From Bacteroidota bacterium (GTDB lineage: Bacteria > Bacteroidota > Bacteroidia > 2-12-FULL-35-15), in the NCBI GenBank assembly GCA_003151815.1, contig PLYN01000009.1:1-51871 (forward strand): a stretch of DNA of 51,871 bases, given 5' to 3'. This document shows, piece by piece, positions 8,845-17,928 of this stretch. The notes beneath the pieces are model-generated. The model was not told the origin of the DNA and ran no database searches. It saw nothing but the letters and a program-made list of their open reading frames with translations. Position numbers and translations under genes: made by a program. Each line of letters begins with the position of its first letter. Positions within the stretch are counted from its first letter, which is position 1.

Positions 8845-8876
8845 TATATTTGTATATCATACGCAATTATATACAA
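8845..8876 (+). promoter_or_regulatory. promoter and inverted repeat before the AAA+ gene
   Basis: TATATTTG at 8845-8852 fits the Bacteroidota -7 element TAnnTTTG. Overlapping and following it, TTGTATAT (8850-8857) is the reverse complement of ATATACAA (8869-8876), giving an 8-bp inverted repeat with an 11-base spacer that reaches the start codon. Its position between -7 element and start suits a repressor or autoregulatory site. It also lies about 50 bases from the divergent radical SAM operon. Confidence 0.5.
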
Positions 8877-9817
8877 TGAAACACGCAAATACATACAAAT
8901 TAAATTACACAGATTTACTTAAAAATCAACCGAAGAACCGCAAAGAGATAGTGGAAAGGCTTGATAATTATCTTCAGAATCCGGGGAGGTTTTCAATATT
9001 GCTATTAGGGAAACGGGGAACAGGAAAGTCTTTTTGGCTTGATAGAATCCAAAAGAAAAACTTAAAAATTTCTTACTCAAGTGGAATTAATTATATCAAT
9101 TCACGCTTAATCGAACCTTCCGTAATTGCGATAAATAAATTGTTATCAGAGTCAAACAAAAAATATCTTGTTATCGAAGATGCTGAAAGGCTTTCTCATA
9201 CAGTCCAGGAATTATTGTTTGAAGCCTTGTCAACCGGGAATGGGAAGTATGGAATTGGCACGAAGAAGTATGAATGCAGAATAATTTTTACTTCATCTTT
9301 TGAAATAAAATATTTGAGGGATACCGAAGAGTACTTGATTCACAAATTCTTTGATCGTATTTCTCAGCTTGTTGTGGAGCTGCCATCATTTACCGATGCC
9401 CACCGATCTGTATGGAAAGACTTTATTGCCACGTGGGATAAAATGGAATTCCAAGAAAAGAACGATGTTCCAAGTACTCTCTTACAAGTTTGGATCGAAA
9501 AAACATCTCATTTATTTCATGGGAATTTCCGTGATCTTGATAAAATTGCTATTAATTGGCATCAATGGAAGCTAACTGGCCTAAAAGAGCAAGAGATTTT
9601 AGATAGAGTTAAAAATGACTTTGATAATTACTTTCATTTTCCGGAGCATCGGGTTGATCTTTCAAACGCGTATCATATTGAGGAAGGTAAAACCTACGAT
9701 CAACTCTTACATGATTTCAGAATGCAGGTAAAGGATTGGGCAAAAAGCAAGTATGGCACTCTTAGGAAGGCTGAAAAAGACCTCGGAATAAGTTATAGAA
9801 CAATGGAGAGGTGGTAA
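8876..9817 (+). CDS. compact AAA+ ATPase with C-terminal Fis-like HTH
   Basis: This 313-residue protein has an AAA+ domain resembling that of bacterial enhancer-binding proteins: Walker A LLLGKRGTGKS (about residues 42-52), Walker B KYLVIEDAE (about 98-106), and RIIFTSS as sensor I. The C-terminus (KYGTLRKAEKDLGISYRTMERW) is a Fis-type helix-turn-helix, the usual DNA-binding end of sigma-54 activators. The GAFTGA loop that contacts sigma-54 is not visible between the Walker motifs, and no receiver or GAF domain is present. It is divergent from the radical SAM operon and is a good candidate to regulate it, or to be part of the same system. Its stop codon abuts the convergent RteC-like gene. 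Confidence 0.75.
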   Translation: MKHANTYKLNYTDLLKNQPKNRKEIVERLDNYLQNPGRFSILLLGKRGTGKSFWLDRIQKKNLKISYSSGINYINSRLIEPSVIAINKLLSESNKKYLVIEDAERLSHTVQELLFEALSTGNGKYGIGTKKYECRIIFTSSFEIKYLRDTEEYLIHKFFDRISQLVVELPSFTDAHRSVWKDFIATWDKMEFQEKNDVPSTLLQVWIEKTSHLFHGNFRDLDKIAINWHQWKLTGLKEQEILDRVKNDFDNYFHFPEHRVDLSNAYHIEEGKTYDQLLHDFRMQVKDWAKSKYGTLRKAEKDLGISYRTMERW

Positions 9818-10618
9818 CTATCTTTTTCTCTTCCCCTCAACTAAAGACATTGTATAGTCTTTATAAGCGTCTTTAATGCTGTTAAATATCTTAGGTTCAT
9901 AATCATTTTTTGATTTATGAATACTAGAGGAATGATTGCTTTGCCAGTTTTTGCTTAAATCAATATCAAAAATATTTGCTAATGATTCCACGATTTTCGT
10001 TATTTCTCCTTTCCCATTATTGATAAATCCAGAAGAGTGTAGTCCATAAATTAGTTGAACAAATTCGTTTCTATTTTCTCTACTTCCTGTCCATTTAATT
10101 AAAGCAGAATTATTTATAGATGCCTGCGCAGCTTTTTCATTTTCAACCTGGATTTCTTTTGTTAATGAAGGTAGAATATCACTTTTAATGAATAGAACCC
10201 TTAAATTTTTCTCTATTTCCTTAAAAGCCAGAAATCGGATAAAAAAATGCTTTAGTTTCTTTGGGTTCATCACAAATTCCCTCAGTTCCTTTTCTTCATC
10301 GCTGATATAAATCGGCAGAGATACACCGTTGACGACCTTTCTAAAATCTAACTCATCTTTGACGTCTTCGCCATAAACTTTGCGAATAAAAAGTAGGACT
10401 TCTTCTACGTTTTCTCCTCTTTTATAATAGGTTACAAAAGTATCGACCATTTTCTCCTTGTGTTCGCCTGCAACCTGTATTACATTTAAAAAGGCAAATT
10501 CTCTTTCAATTTCGCTCCGGACAAATTCTTTATCCTTTGCTTTATTGTATCGTTTTTCAATGTTGCGCTCAACCATTATACTATAACGATTAAGCAATTC
10601 TTCAAATGTCTGTTTCAT
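9818..10618 (-). CDS. RteC-family protein
   Basis: From ATG at 10616-10618 the protein has 266 residues; a longer frame from 10729 would run through the divergent promoter region and overlap the WYL gene, so I reject it. The C-terminal half matches the RteC family: LIKWTGSRENRNEFVQLIYGL, then a segment with SGFINNGKGEITKIVESLA, a conserved Phe-Asp-Ile-Asp stretch and a basic tail. RteC in Bacteroides conjugative transposons activates excision genes. Here there is no RteA/RteB pair and no tetracycline gene, so it is either a free-standing relative or a remnant. It is divergent from the WYL regulator and shares its promoter region. Confidence 0.75.
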   Translation of the reverse strand: MKQTFEELLNRYSIMVERNIEKRYNKAKDKEFVRSEIEREFAFLNVIQVAGEHKEKMVDTFVTYYKRGENVEEVLLFIRKVYGEDVKDELDFRKVVNGVSLPIYISDEEKELREFVMNPKKLKHFFIRFLAFKEIEKNLRVLFIKSDILPSLTKEIQVENEKAAQASINNSALIKWTGSRENRNEFVQLIYGLHSSGFINNGKGEITKIVESLANIFDIDLSKNWQSNHSSSIHKSKNDYEPKIFNSIKDAYKDYTMSLVEGKRKR

Positions 10619-10658
10619 ATTCAATTCTTTAGAGTCGGCACAAAATAACAAAAGGTCA

Positions 10659-10675
10659 TTGTCAATTTCCGTCAA
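10659..10675 (-). promoter_or_regulatory. operator-like TTGAC direct repeat upstream of the WYL gene
   Basis: Read on the minus strand this is TTGACGGAAATTGACAA, identical over 17 bases to the site at 11606-11622 and close to TAGACGGTAATTGACA at 27261-27276. It consists of two TTGAC half-sites 10 bp apart, one helical turn, so a protein would contact one face of the DNA. It lies in the 87-base region between the divergent RteC-like and WYL genes, where it could affect both. Confidence 0.65.
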
Positions 10676-10705
10676 AAGGTATATATTTACTTTAAATACA
10701 GGCAC

Positions 10706-11605
10706 ATGAACGATCAGGCAAAATTTCAAAGGATGTTGGAAATACTTATGAAGTTATCCGGCAGTTATGGATATAGTGTTAAACAACTTGCTGAAGATTT
10801 TGAATCATCCGAAAGAACCATATACAGATACTTGACAACTTTTAAAAATGCCGGATTTCTATTAGATAATCACAATGGGTATTTTAAAATAGATAAAAAG
10901 TCTCCGGATTATAAAGACCTGAGTAAGCTAATTCATTTCTCGGAAGAAGAAGCACACGTCCTAAGCAAAGCAATTCATTTAATTGATGATGAAAGCAAAT
11001 TCAAGAATGATTTGTATGAAAAACTGTATGTCCTTTTCGATTCGGACAAGGCGGTAAATAAGATTGTGAGGAAGGAAAGTTCCGAGAATGTTATAAGTCT
11101 AAAAGGAGCTATCAAAAACAAGGAGCAAGTGATTTTTCATGGATATAGATCATCTAATAGCGATAATATCCGAGATCGGCTATTAGAGCCATTTGCCTTC
11201 ACATCAAATTATAACTATGTATGGTGCTACGATATCGAGGCTAAATCATCTAAAACTTTTAAGGTTGCCCGGATTAAAGAGGTAAAAATAACCGATAAGA
11301 AATGGAAGAGCGAGAAGCATCATAAACGCAATGAAATTGATGTATTTAGGATTGGTGGGGAGAAAACTATTCCGGTAAAACTCACATTGAGTCTTATGGC
11401 TTATAATCTTTTACTAGAAGAATACCCTCTATCTGAAAAATTTTTGATGAAAAGCAAGGATAATAAGTACATATTTGACGGATGGGTCTGCGATTTTAAT
11501 GGTGTAGGACGGTTTGTACTAGGTATGATAGATCAAGTGGAAATAATGAGTCCAAAAAGCTTAAAAGACTACCTAAACAGTAAAATAAAGAATAAACGAT
11601 TCTAA
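10706..11605 (+). CDS. WYL-domain transcriptional regulator
   Basis: This 299-residue protein has an N-terminal winged helix (about residues 5-65: YSVKQLAEDFESSERTIYRYL) and a WYL domain (about 125-215) with the conserved layout LLEPFAFTSNYNYVWCYDIEAKSSKTFKVARIKEVKI. In this copy the WYL triad itself is replaced by YVWCYD. A C-terminal WCX-like extension follows. WYL regulators commonly control phage-defence loci and respond to nucleic-acid ligands. It sits immediately before the jet operon on the same strand. Matching operator-like sites occur before its own start and directly after its stop codon, in front of jetA, which supports a role as autoregulator and repressor of the defence block. 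Confidence 0.88.
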   Translation: MNDQAKFQRMLEILMKLSGSYGYSVKQLAEDFESSERTIYRYLTTFKNAGFLLDNHNGYFKIDKKSPDYKDLSKLIHFSEEEAHVLSKAIHLIDDESKFKNDLYEKLYVLFDSDKAVNKIVRKESSENVISLKGAIKNKEQVIFHGYRSSNSDNIRDRLLEPFAFTSNYNYVWCYDIEAKSSKTFKVARIKEVKITDKKWKSEKHHKRNEIDVFRIGGEKTIPVKLTLSLMAYNLLLEEYPLSEKFLMKSKDNKYIFDGWVCDFNGVGRFVLGMIDQVEIMSPKSLKDYLNSKIKNKRF

Positions 11606-11640
11606 TTGACGGAAATTGACAAACAGCTGATGTAATTTTG
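11606..11640 (+). promoter_or_regulatory. jet operon promoter with WYL operator-like site
   Basis: TTGACGGAAATTGACAA at 11606-11622 begins at the base after the WYL stop codon and is the exact reverse complement of 10659-10675. Ten bases downstream, TAATTTTG at 11633-11640 fits the Bacteroidota -7 consensus TAnnTTTG, and jetA starts at 11657. The operator therefore covers the upstream promoter region, which suits repression. The promoter call is by consensus only. Confidence 0.65.
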
Positions 11641-11656
11641 AACTTAGCAAAAACAA

Positions 11657-12847
11657 ATGTTAACCTTTAACTCCATAAAAGAACTTATCAAAAGCTTGGA
11701 TTGGTCGAAAGACCTTCTATCCGAGATGTTTGAGAAACGGAATTCCTTTTCATATAAATATGAAATGGCATTGGAAATTTTGGAGGAAGATAGAATTGAA
11801 AAGCTAATCGAAAAAGAAGTTCTCCGGAGGAATGGTGCTTTCCTTGAGATAGACGAAAAATACCTCCAATTTTTTGAGTTGGTTTTGGAAGTGAACGAGC
11901 AGGTAAGCACGGCATTTATTCATGAAAACATCCAACATGTAAAAGAAAGCATCAATTATTATCTAAAGGAGAGTGGCTCGGATAAGCAGTATTCTTATTT
12001 AAAAGTGATTAAATCCTCATTACAAAAAATTGGAAGGATAACTCATAGAAGTATTATTGACCTAAATAGAAATATTGAAAACACATTTAAAACAGAACCG
12101 ACCTATAAAGTAAAAATTGCAAAGCTTGAGAATTTTGACATCAAAAGAAAGGACATCGAATTTCTCATTCAACAAACTGAAAAATTAGTTACGGAAGAAG
12201 AGCTTACTTTCTTTAAAGCTGCGTTGGACGAAGAGTTAAAACGGATTACTAATTCCTTGAGAATAAAATTGAATGAAGGGAGACATAATTTAATTGAAAC
12301 TCAAAAACAAATAATAAATTATTTAAATCAAATAAAACATCAGAGTGAGTTTATTGAGAAAATAAGGCAAATAAAATATTTAAGAGATCAATTTGAACTG
12401 AAGTCTAAAACTAATTTCTTAGAGGTTCTCTCTAATAATAACTCCGTTATTTTTGAACCAAAATCTTCATATCCGCTGAAATTATCGATAGATTATTTAC
12501 AAACAGATGAAGCCTATCAAAGTATATTAAAAATAAGTAAAAAGTTTACGAATGGTCACAAAAACATAGCATTAGCGGAAGCAATAGAGGATTCTTATTT
12601 GGTAACAGAAACCGAAGAAGAAATTTTTATCAATTTGGAAGAAGTGAAAAATGGCTTCATGGCTTCAGGTAATAATCTATATGACTTTGTTCAGAGTTAT
12701 CGTTTCCCTAAGGATGTTTCATTTGAGGAGCGGTTAACTTTTTTCTGTCAGATGATCTCACAATACGAAAACGAGTTTAACATCGCTGATACATACAATA
12801 AGAAAAATGAAATAGAGTTCGTAATGGTTTACCCAAAAAATAATTAA
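11657..12847 (+). CDS. jetA: JetA-like (MukF-type) kleisin subunit of Wadjet system
   Basis: This 396-residue, mostly helical acidic protein opens a four-gene set whose order and sizes match Wadjet/MksFEBG loci. The first 100 residues resemble a winged-helix dimerisation part (SFSYKYEMALEILEEDRIEKLIEKEVL). Residues 115-260 form long helices like the MukF middle domain. The C-terminus (residues 300-396) would be the cap-binding winged helix. The kleisin bridges the two SMC heads and holds JetB. Sequence motifs are weak in this family, so the call rests on position before the MukE-like, SMC-like and Toprim genes and on the helical pattern. The next gene starts two bases after its stop. Confidence 0.7.
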   Translation: MLTFNSIKELIKSLDWSKDLLSEMFEKRNSFSYKYEMALEILEEDRIEKLIEKEVLRRNGAFLEIDEKYLQFFELVLEVNEQVSTAFIHENIQHVKESINYYLKESGSDKQYSYLKVIKSSLQKIGRITHRSIIDLNRNIENTFKTEPTYKVKIAKLENFDIKRKDIEFLIQQTEKLVTEEELTFFKAALDEELKRITNSLRIKLNEGRHNLIETQKQIINYLNQIKHQSEFIEKIRQIKYLRDQFELKSKTNFLEVLSNNNSVIFEPKSSYPLKLSIDYLQTDEAYQSILKISKKFTNGHKNIALAEAIEDSYLVTETEEEIFINLEEVKNGFMASGNNLYDFVQSYRFPKDVSFEERLTFFCQMISQYENEFNIADTYNKKNEIEFVMVYPKNN

Positions 12848-12849
12848 CT

Positions 12850-13419
12850 ATGAATATTCCTCAAACCGGTGAAATTTTTGAAATACTTAGCAAAGGTCAG
12901 TTTATTTCCTCCAATAGTGCTGACCATAATTTGCGGAAGTTATATGATATTATAAATGATGAAAATAATTTTGATGAACTGTACGATTATTTTCATGCAA
13001 TAAATTTTATCCTAGAGAGAGGTGATGAGTATTTCTTTTTCTCAAAATCTGAAATCAGAGCTGAAATTGATAGAAAAATTGAGATTGCATATAAATGGAT
13101 TGATATTTTAGACTTTTTGAAAGCGTATGATAATTCTTTCGGCTCCAACTTTCGGTTTGATTACAGCCACATGGCAGGACAAATTGGTAGAGATGTAAAC
13201 CTCAAGGATAAGTTAGAGGGATTAAGAAAATACACGAGCGAAGGAAGTTACTTAGAACGAATAAAAAACCTTGTTGGTTTACTTGTAAAAGAAGGATTTG
13301 TCGAGTTAGAAAATGAAATTACCAATCAATACAAAGTTGTCGCTTCTTTCGGATATATGGAAAGGCTAGTGAATAGTATTAACATCCCAAATGAATTACA
13401 AAATGAGATACCTCAATAA
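12850..13419 (+). CDS. jetB: JetB-like (MukE-type) subunit of Wadjet system
   Basis: This 189-residue protein has the size of MukE/JetB. It starts with a short helical region (TGEIFEILSKGQFISSNS) typical of MukE-like winged-helix proteins and contains a second winged-helix segment near the C-terminus (LVKEGFVELENEITNQYKVVASFGYMERLV). In MukBEF and Wadjet complexes this subunit binds the kleisin and DNA. Its last codons overlap the jetC start, indicating translational coupling. The assignment depends on gene order as much as on sequence. Confidence 0.7.
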   Translation: MNIPQTGEIFEILSKGQFISSNSADHNLRKLYDIINDENNFDELYDYFHAINFILERGDEYFFFSKSEIRAEIDRKIEIAYKWIDILDFLKAYDNSFGSNFRFDYSHMAGQIGRDVNLKDKLEGLRKYTSEGSYLERIKNLVGLLVKEGFVELENEITNQYKVVASFGYMERLVNSINIPNELQNEIPQ

Positions 13420-16400
13420 AATAGTATTTATAAATAGCGCCACAATTAAATATTCAGAAATATTTACAGGCGGTAACGTTCATTTAATAGGAACCCAAGG
13501 TGTTGGTAAGAGTACTATTTTAAGAGCTATCCTGTTTTTTTATAATGCAGATAGCCAAAAGCTGGGAATAAAGCCCGGTCAAAAAAGTTTTTCTGAATAC
13601 TATTTCCCCTATCAAAACTCTTATATAATATATGAAATTGTTAAGGAAACTGGCGTTTATTCTATTCTATGTTACAAATCTCAGGGTAAGGTTTGCTTTA
13701 GATTTTTTGAAGGTGAGTACAACAAAGACTATTTTATAAAAGATAACTATGCTTTTGAATCATGGGAACAGGTAAGCAATCAGCTTAATCAAAGCAAAAT
13801 ATATTATTCAAGAAAGATTGACCGTTACGAAGAATACCGGGATATATTATATGGCAATAATGAAGGCAAAAGCGAACTTAAAAAGTTTGCATTAATGGAA
13901 AGCAAGCAATATCAAAATATTCCACGTACAATTCAAAATGTACTTTTAAACTCCGAACTCAAGGCTGAATTTATAAAGCAAACGATTATCCGATCTCTAG
14001 AAGATGAAGATATTGTTATAAGTTTAGAAGATTATCAGCATCATCTTACCGGATTTGAAAGTCAACTTTCAGATATAAGAAAATGGACAGAGAAAAACAA
14101 AAACGGAGAAATACCTGTAAAAACTCAATCTGAAAAAATTATTCAGCTAAGATCTGCCATTAAATTTTTAGAAAGAGAGAAAATAACGCTGGCCAAGCAG
14201 TTGGCGTGGGCGTTAAATTCAATTGAAAAGAACACACCTAAAATTCAGAAAAAATTAGAAACTCAGGAATTAAAGGAAGTACAAATAAAAGCCAAGTTAA
14301 CTGAACTTGATAATAAATTTGAGTCCAAGAAAGAAAATATACAGAATGATATCAGTGTGTTTGATAATAAAATAAAGGAAGCAGACACAAAAGCACAGGA
14401 GTATAAAAAAATAAACATTGAAGCTATAATTGAAGCCGTTTCTAAAAAGGACACCTTATTGGTTGAACAAGGAAATCTTAATAAGGAAAAAGAAATATTG
14501 ACTTCTAAGTACGCAGAAATAACTCAAAAATATTCCATGTTGTTAACTGAGCTTCAAAATCAGTTAAAAAGTATAGAAACAGATTGTGAAAAGCAGAAAT
14601 TGATACTACAATCCAATTTTCTTTCCTTTAAGGAAAACACAACTAATCAATATGGCGATATCATTAAAGAAATCCGGAATAACAGTTTGTTGGCGTTGGA
14701 CACCGCTAAAAATGCTGTTAACGAGAAGAAGGATCAATCTCAAGAGCTTCTAATAAAAAAGGCAGAAATTAATCATAAGCGGTTTTATGAAAATGAAATA
14801 GAGCAATTAAAAACAACTCTTCAAAAATTTAAAAACGATAAGATAAATGCTGAAAGCCAAGTTAAATTCAACAATGAACAAATAAAAACATTCCAAACGC
14901 AATGGGAGACTGAAGAAAACGGAAAAAAAGAAAGCCATAATCTAAAACTGGAAAAATTGAACGATTCTGTATTAAATATACAGAACGAAGTGAAGTCGAT
15001 TGAAACAAAAATTATGAACAGCAAGGATTCATTTTATGGTTGGCTAAATGAAAAGTATCCAAATTGGGAAAACACAATAGGAAAAGTATGCACAGATGAT
15101 ATACTCTTCCATAATGAACTTTCCCCGGAAATAATAAACTCGAAGGAATTAAACTTTTTTGGAGTTAAGATAGATTTAAGAGAAATAACCAAAAAAGTAA
15201 AAACAGTTGCCGATTACGAAAAAGATAAGGAAGAACTAAATGGGCAAATAGAATTACAAAAAAAACAAATACTTGCAGCCAGTGAAACTTTGGAATCTGA
15301 AATAATTAAATTAAAAACGAAGTATCAGCCTAAGATAAAAGCAAGCAAGGATTTAATAAATGAGTACAATTATACAATAGAAACTAACGCCGCCAAAACA
15401 GAAGAGGCGACTAACACGCTGAACGATCTAACTCAAAAAGCTGTTAATGAGAAACAAAGTTTATTGAAGGAAATACAAAAACAAATAGATCAACTGTCAG
15501 AAGAAATAATAGTAACAGGAAAGAAGCTTAAAGCATTGGAAGAGCAAATTTCTTTTGAGGAGAAGGCAAAACAAGCGGAAAAAGACAACCTGATACTTGA
15601 AGAAGAAAAAAAGACTATTGGAGCCAAGGCTGAAATCGATACAACTTTTAAAACAAAAAAAGCCGAGCATTCACAGCGAGAACTAGAGATAAAGGAGAAG
15701 CAAAAAAAGGAACTTTCCGATAAAGGTGCAAATACTTCTAGGATCTCAGAAATTGATAAACAATTAGAAAAGTTAAAAGCGAAACTTGAGTATATAGAAA
15801 ATAATTGGGATAAGGTTGTAGAATACAAAAAGGACAAAAGAGAATTATTTGATAAAGAGGAAGAGTTCAAAATTAAAAAGAAGAGTTTACAAGAGCAGCT
15901 TATTAATGAACAGCAAAAACATACGCAACAGAAGGGATCATTATTTACTGAACTCACCGAGCTTACACGAATAATTTCAGAATTAAAGAAAATTCTGGAA
16001 GATTATGAGGCAGATTTAAGTGAGCTGGATTTGTTTAAGAGCAGGAATTCTGAAAGCTATTCTGACCTTAACATTTATCTTTCAGACCCAAGGGAGGAAA
16101 ATGCTGTTAATAAACCCGGTCGGGAACTAATCCGTGAATTGGAACAAAAAGATTATTCTCGAAAAGATCGTTTGGGTGAAATGAAAGAAACAATAAATAA
16201 GTTCTTGGGTAATTTTTCGGAAAAGAACATTTTTAATTTTAAAATTATTTTGATTGATTCAATAGAATATGTTCAGTTTGCGGATGAACTAAATGATTTC
16301 ATAGAAGAGAAAAAAATAGAACAGTTTGAAAAAAGAATCAATGAACGCTTTGCTTCTATAATTACGTCCATAGGTAAGGAAACTGGCAGTTTAATGTCCA

Positions 16401-17074
16401 AAGGAGGAGAAATTCAAAAGATAATTCATAGTATAAATAAGGATTTTGAACAAAGAAATTTTGTTGGTGCTATCAAAAAAATAGAATTGCAATGGGATAA
16501 TAGTAGCAACCCTGTGGTGAGTATATTGCTCGCTATAAAAAAATTCAATGATGAAAATATAAATGAATTAGGCACTCCAAACTTATTTTCCGGTAATGAC
16601 CAAGGTTCAAAAAACAAAAAGGCTGTTGATCTGCTGAAAGAACTAATAAAGCAAATTACGACTTTTGGAAAGAAAACCATCTCGCTTTCAGATTCCTTTG
16701 AATTAAAGTTCAGGATTCAGGAGAACCAAAACGATACCGGATGGGTGGAGAAGCTCGCAAATGTAGGAAGTGATGGCACAGACATTCTTGTTAAAGCCAT
16801 GATAAATATTATGCTCTTGAATGTTTTTAAAGATGGAGCATCCAAGAGGTTTAAAGATTTCAGATTACACTGTGTTATGGATGAAATAGGCAAGCTTCAT
16901 CCTAACAATATCAAAGGGATATTAAAATTTGCTAATGATCGTAATATTCTTTTGGTCAATGGTTCTCCAACAGAAAATAATGCAATTGATTACAAACACA
17001 TTTATAAACTAGAAAAGGATGAAAAAAGCTTTTCTAAAATAAAAAGAATTATTACTAATCACGCTTTAGCATGA
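13403..17074 (+). CDS. jetC: JetC-like SMC (MukB-type) ATPase of Wadjet system
   Basis: This SMC-like ATPase has about 1,223 residues. Walker A is LIGTQGVGKST (about residues 28-38). A very long coiled coil rich in Lys, Glu and Gln fills residues 250-1000, with a break near residue 530-590 (FYGWLNEKYPNWENTIGK) that would be the hinge or elbow. The C-terminal head has a signature-like GSDGTDILVKAM and Walker B LHCVMDEIG followed by ILLVNGSP. In Wadjet the SMC motor extrudes DNA and presents small circular plasmids for cleavage. I chose ATG 13403 (MRYLNKIVFIN) because SMC heads begin this way; ATG 13391 adds four residues and overlaps jetB slightly more. The head motifs are intact. Confidence 0.85.
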   Translation: MRYLNKIVFINSATIKYSEIFTGGNVHLIGTQGVGKSTILRAILFFYNADSQKLGIKPGQKSFSEYYFPYQNSYIIYEIVKETGVYSILCYKSQGKVCFRFFEGEYNKDYFIKDNYAFESWEQVSNQLNQSKIYYSRKIDRYEEYRDILYGNNEGKSELKKFALMESKQYQNIPRTIQNVLLNSELKAEFIKQTIIRSLEDEDIVISLEDYQHHLTGFESQLSDIRKWTEKNKNGEIPVKTQSEKIIQLRSAIKFLEREKITLAKQLAWALNSIEKNTPKIQKKLETQELKEVQIKAKLTELDNKFESKKENIQNDISVFDNKIKEADTKAQEYKKINIEAIIEAVSKKDTLLVEQGNLNKEKEILTSKYAEITQKYSMLLTELQNQLKSIETDCEKQKLILQSNFLSFKENTTNQYGDIIKEIRNNSLLALDTAKNAVNEKKDQSQELLIKKAEINHKRFYENEIEQLKTTLQKFKNDKINAESQVKFNNEQIKTFQTQWETEENGKKESHNLKLEKLNDSVLNIQNEVKSIETKIMNSKDSFYGWLNEKYPNWENTIGKVCTDDILFHNELSPEIINSKELNFFGVKIDLREITKKVKTVADYEKDKEELNGQIELQKKQILAASETLESEIIKLKTKYQPKIKASKDLINEYNYTIETNAAKTEEATNTLNDLTQKAVNEKQSLLKEIQKQIDQLSEEIIVTGKKLKALEEQISFEEKAKQAEKDNLILEEEKKTIGAKAEIDTTFKTKKAEHSQRELEIKEKQKKELSDKGANTSRISEIDKQLEKLKAKLEYIENNWDKVVEYKKDKRELFDKEEEFKIKKKSLQEQLINEQQKHTQQKGSLFTELTELTRIISELKKILEDYEADLSELDLFKSRNSESYSDLNIYLSDPREENAVNKPGRELIRELEQKDYSRKDRLGEMKETINKFLGNFSEKNIFNFKIILIDSIEYVQFADELNDFIEEKKIEQFEKRINERFASIITSIGKETGSLMSKGGEIQKIIHSINKDFEQRNFVGAIKKIELQWDNSSNPVVSILLAIKKFNDENINELGTPNLFSGNDQGSKNKKAVDLLKELIKQITTFGKKTISLSDSFELKFRIQENQNDTGWVEKLANVGSDGTDILVKAMINIMLLNVFKDGASKRFKDFRLHCVMDEIGKLHPNNIKGILKFANDRNILLVNGSPTENNAIDYKHIYKLEKDEKSFSKIKRIITNHALA

Positions 17075-17925
17075 GTTTACCATTGAACATAGCGGAAAAA
17101 TTAAAGCAGATGCTTGATAAGGTAGAAATTCCATCAAGTAAACTCAAACATGCGGTAATAACCGGACTAATTGAAGACGGTGTAATACAAGTTAGAAATA
17201 TTGGTAAAAGTCAACGAATGTATTATGTAAATAAGCCGGAAAGCTTAACTGCATATATTGCGAATCATTTTGGAATTTCCAGTTTAGAAAATTATATTGA
17301 ATATCAAAAAAATGATACAGGAACAAGAAATGAATCAGTTTTAATAAGTTCGGATTCCAAATTAAAGCAGGTTAGGACATTTAAAGGATTTCTAGTTAAT
17401 TGTTATCAACCAATTGATGCTCTTCTTTCTGAAAAGTCATTTATAATTAATCCTTTAGAAGGAACTTACACTTTTATCTATGATTATGAGCATTTTAAAG
17501 TTCCGGCCAGCGTAACAATTGTAGGAATTGAAAACCCGGAAAACTTTAAAGAAATTCAAAAGCAGAAGTCCTTATTCAATAATATTTCTCCACTGTTCGT
17601 GTCGCGATATCCGCAAAATAAGGACTTAGTAAAGTGGTTGGGAGGGATTCCCAATAAATATTTGCACTTCGGAGATTTCGACTTTGAGGGGGTTAATATT
17701 TATCTTAATGAATATAAAAAGCACTTGAATGAAAAAGCCTCATTTTTTATTCCGGATCATATCGAAAGTTTATTAAAAACTAACGGAAATAGAGAGTTAT
17801 ATAATAGGCAACTTGAAAGAAGGCCTGATGAAAAACAAATTACAGAAAAAGAAATTATAAAGTTAATTGCACTTATTGACAAATATAAAAAGGGATTAGA
17901 ACAGGAAATATTTATTAATAACTAA
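17071..17925 (+). CDS. jetD: JetD-like Toprim nuclease subunit of Wadjet system
   Basis: This 284-residue protein starts inside the jetC stop (ATGA). An N-terminal winged helix (residues 1-60) is followed by a Toprim fold. The conserved Glu lies in VGIENPENF (about residue 163) and the DxD pair in LHFGDFDFEGVNIY (about residues 203-216). JetD/MksG is the topoisomerase VI-like subunit that cuts plasmid DNA held by the SMC complex. At 284 residues it is shorter than the roughly 380-400 residues usual for JetD, so the N-terminal arm is reduced and this is probably a divergent Wadjet subtype. The metal-binding residues look intact. Confidence 0.8.
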   Translation: MSLPLNIAEKLKQMLDKVEIPSSKLKHAVITGLIEDGVIQVRNIGKSQRMYYVNKPESLTAYIANHFGISSLENYIEYQKNDTGTRNESVLISSDSKLKQVRTFKGFLVNCYQPIDALLSEKSFIINPLEGTYTFIYDYEHFKVPASVTIVGIENPENFKEIQKQKSLFNNISPLFVSRYPQNKDLVKWLGGIPNKYLHFGDFDFEGVNIYLNEYKKHLNEKASFFIPDHIESLLKTNGNRELYNRQLERRPDEKQITEKEIIKLIALIDKYKKGLEQEIFINN

Positions 17926-17928
17926 GCA

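Noticed and set aside
10619-10729. N-terminal extension of the RteC-like protein
   Set aside because: It would run through the divergent promoter region and operator-like site and overlap the WYL gene.
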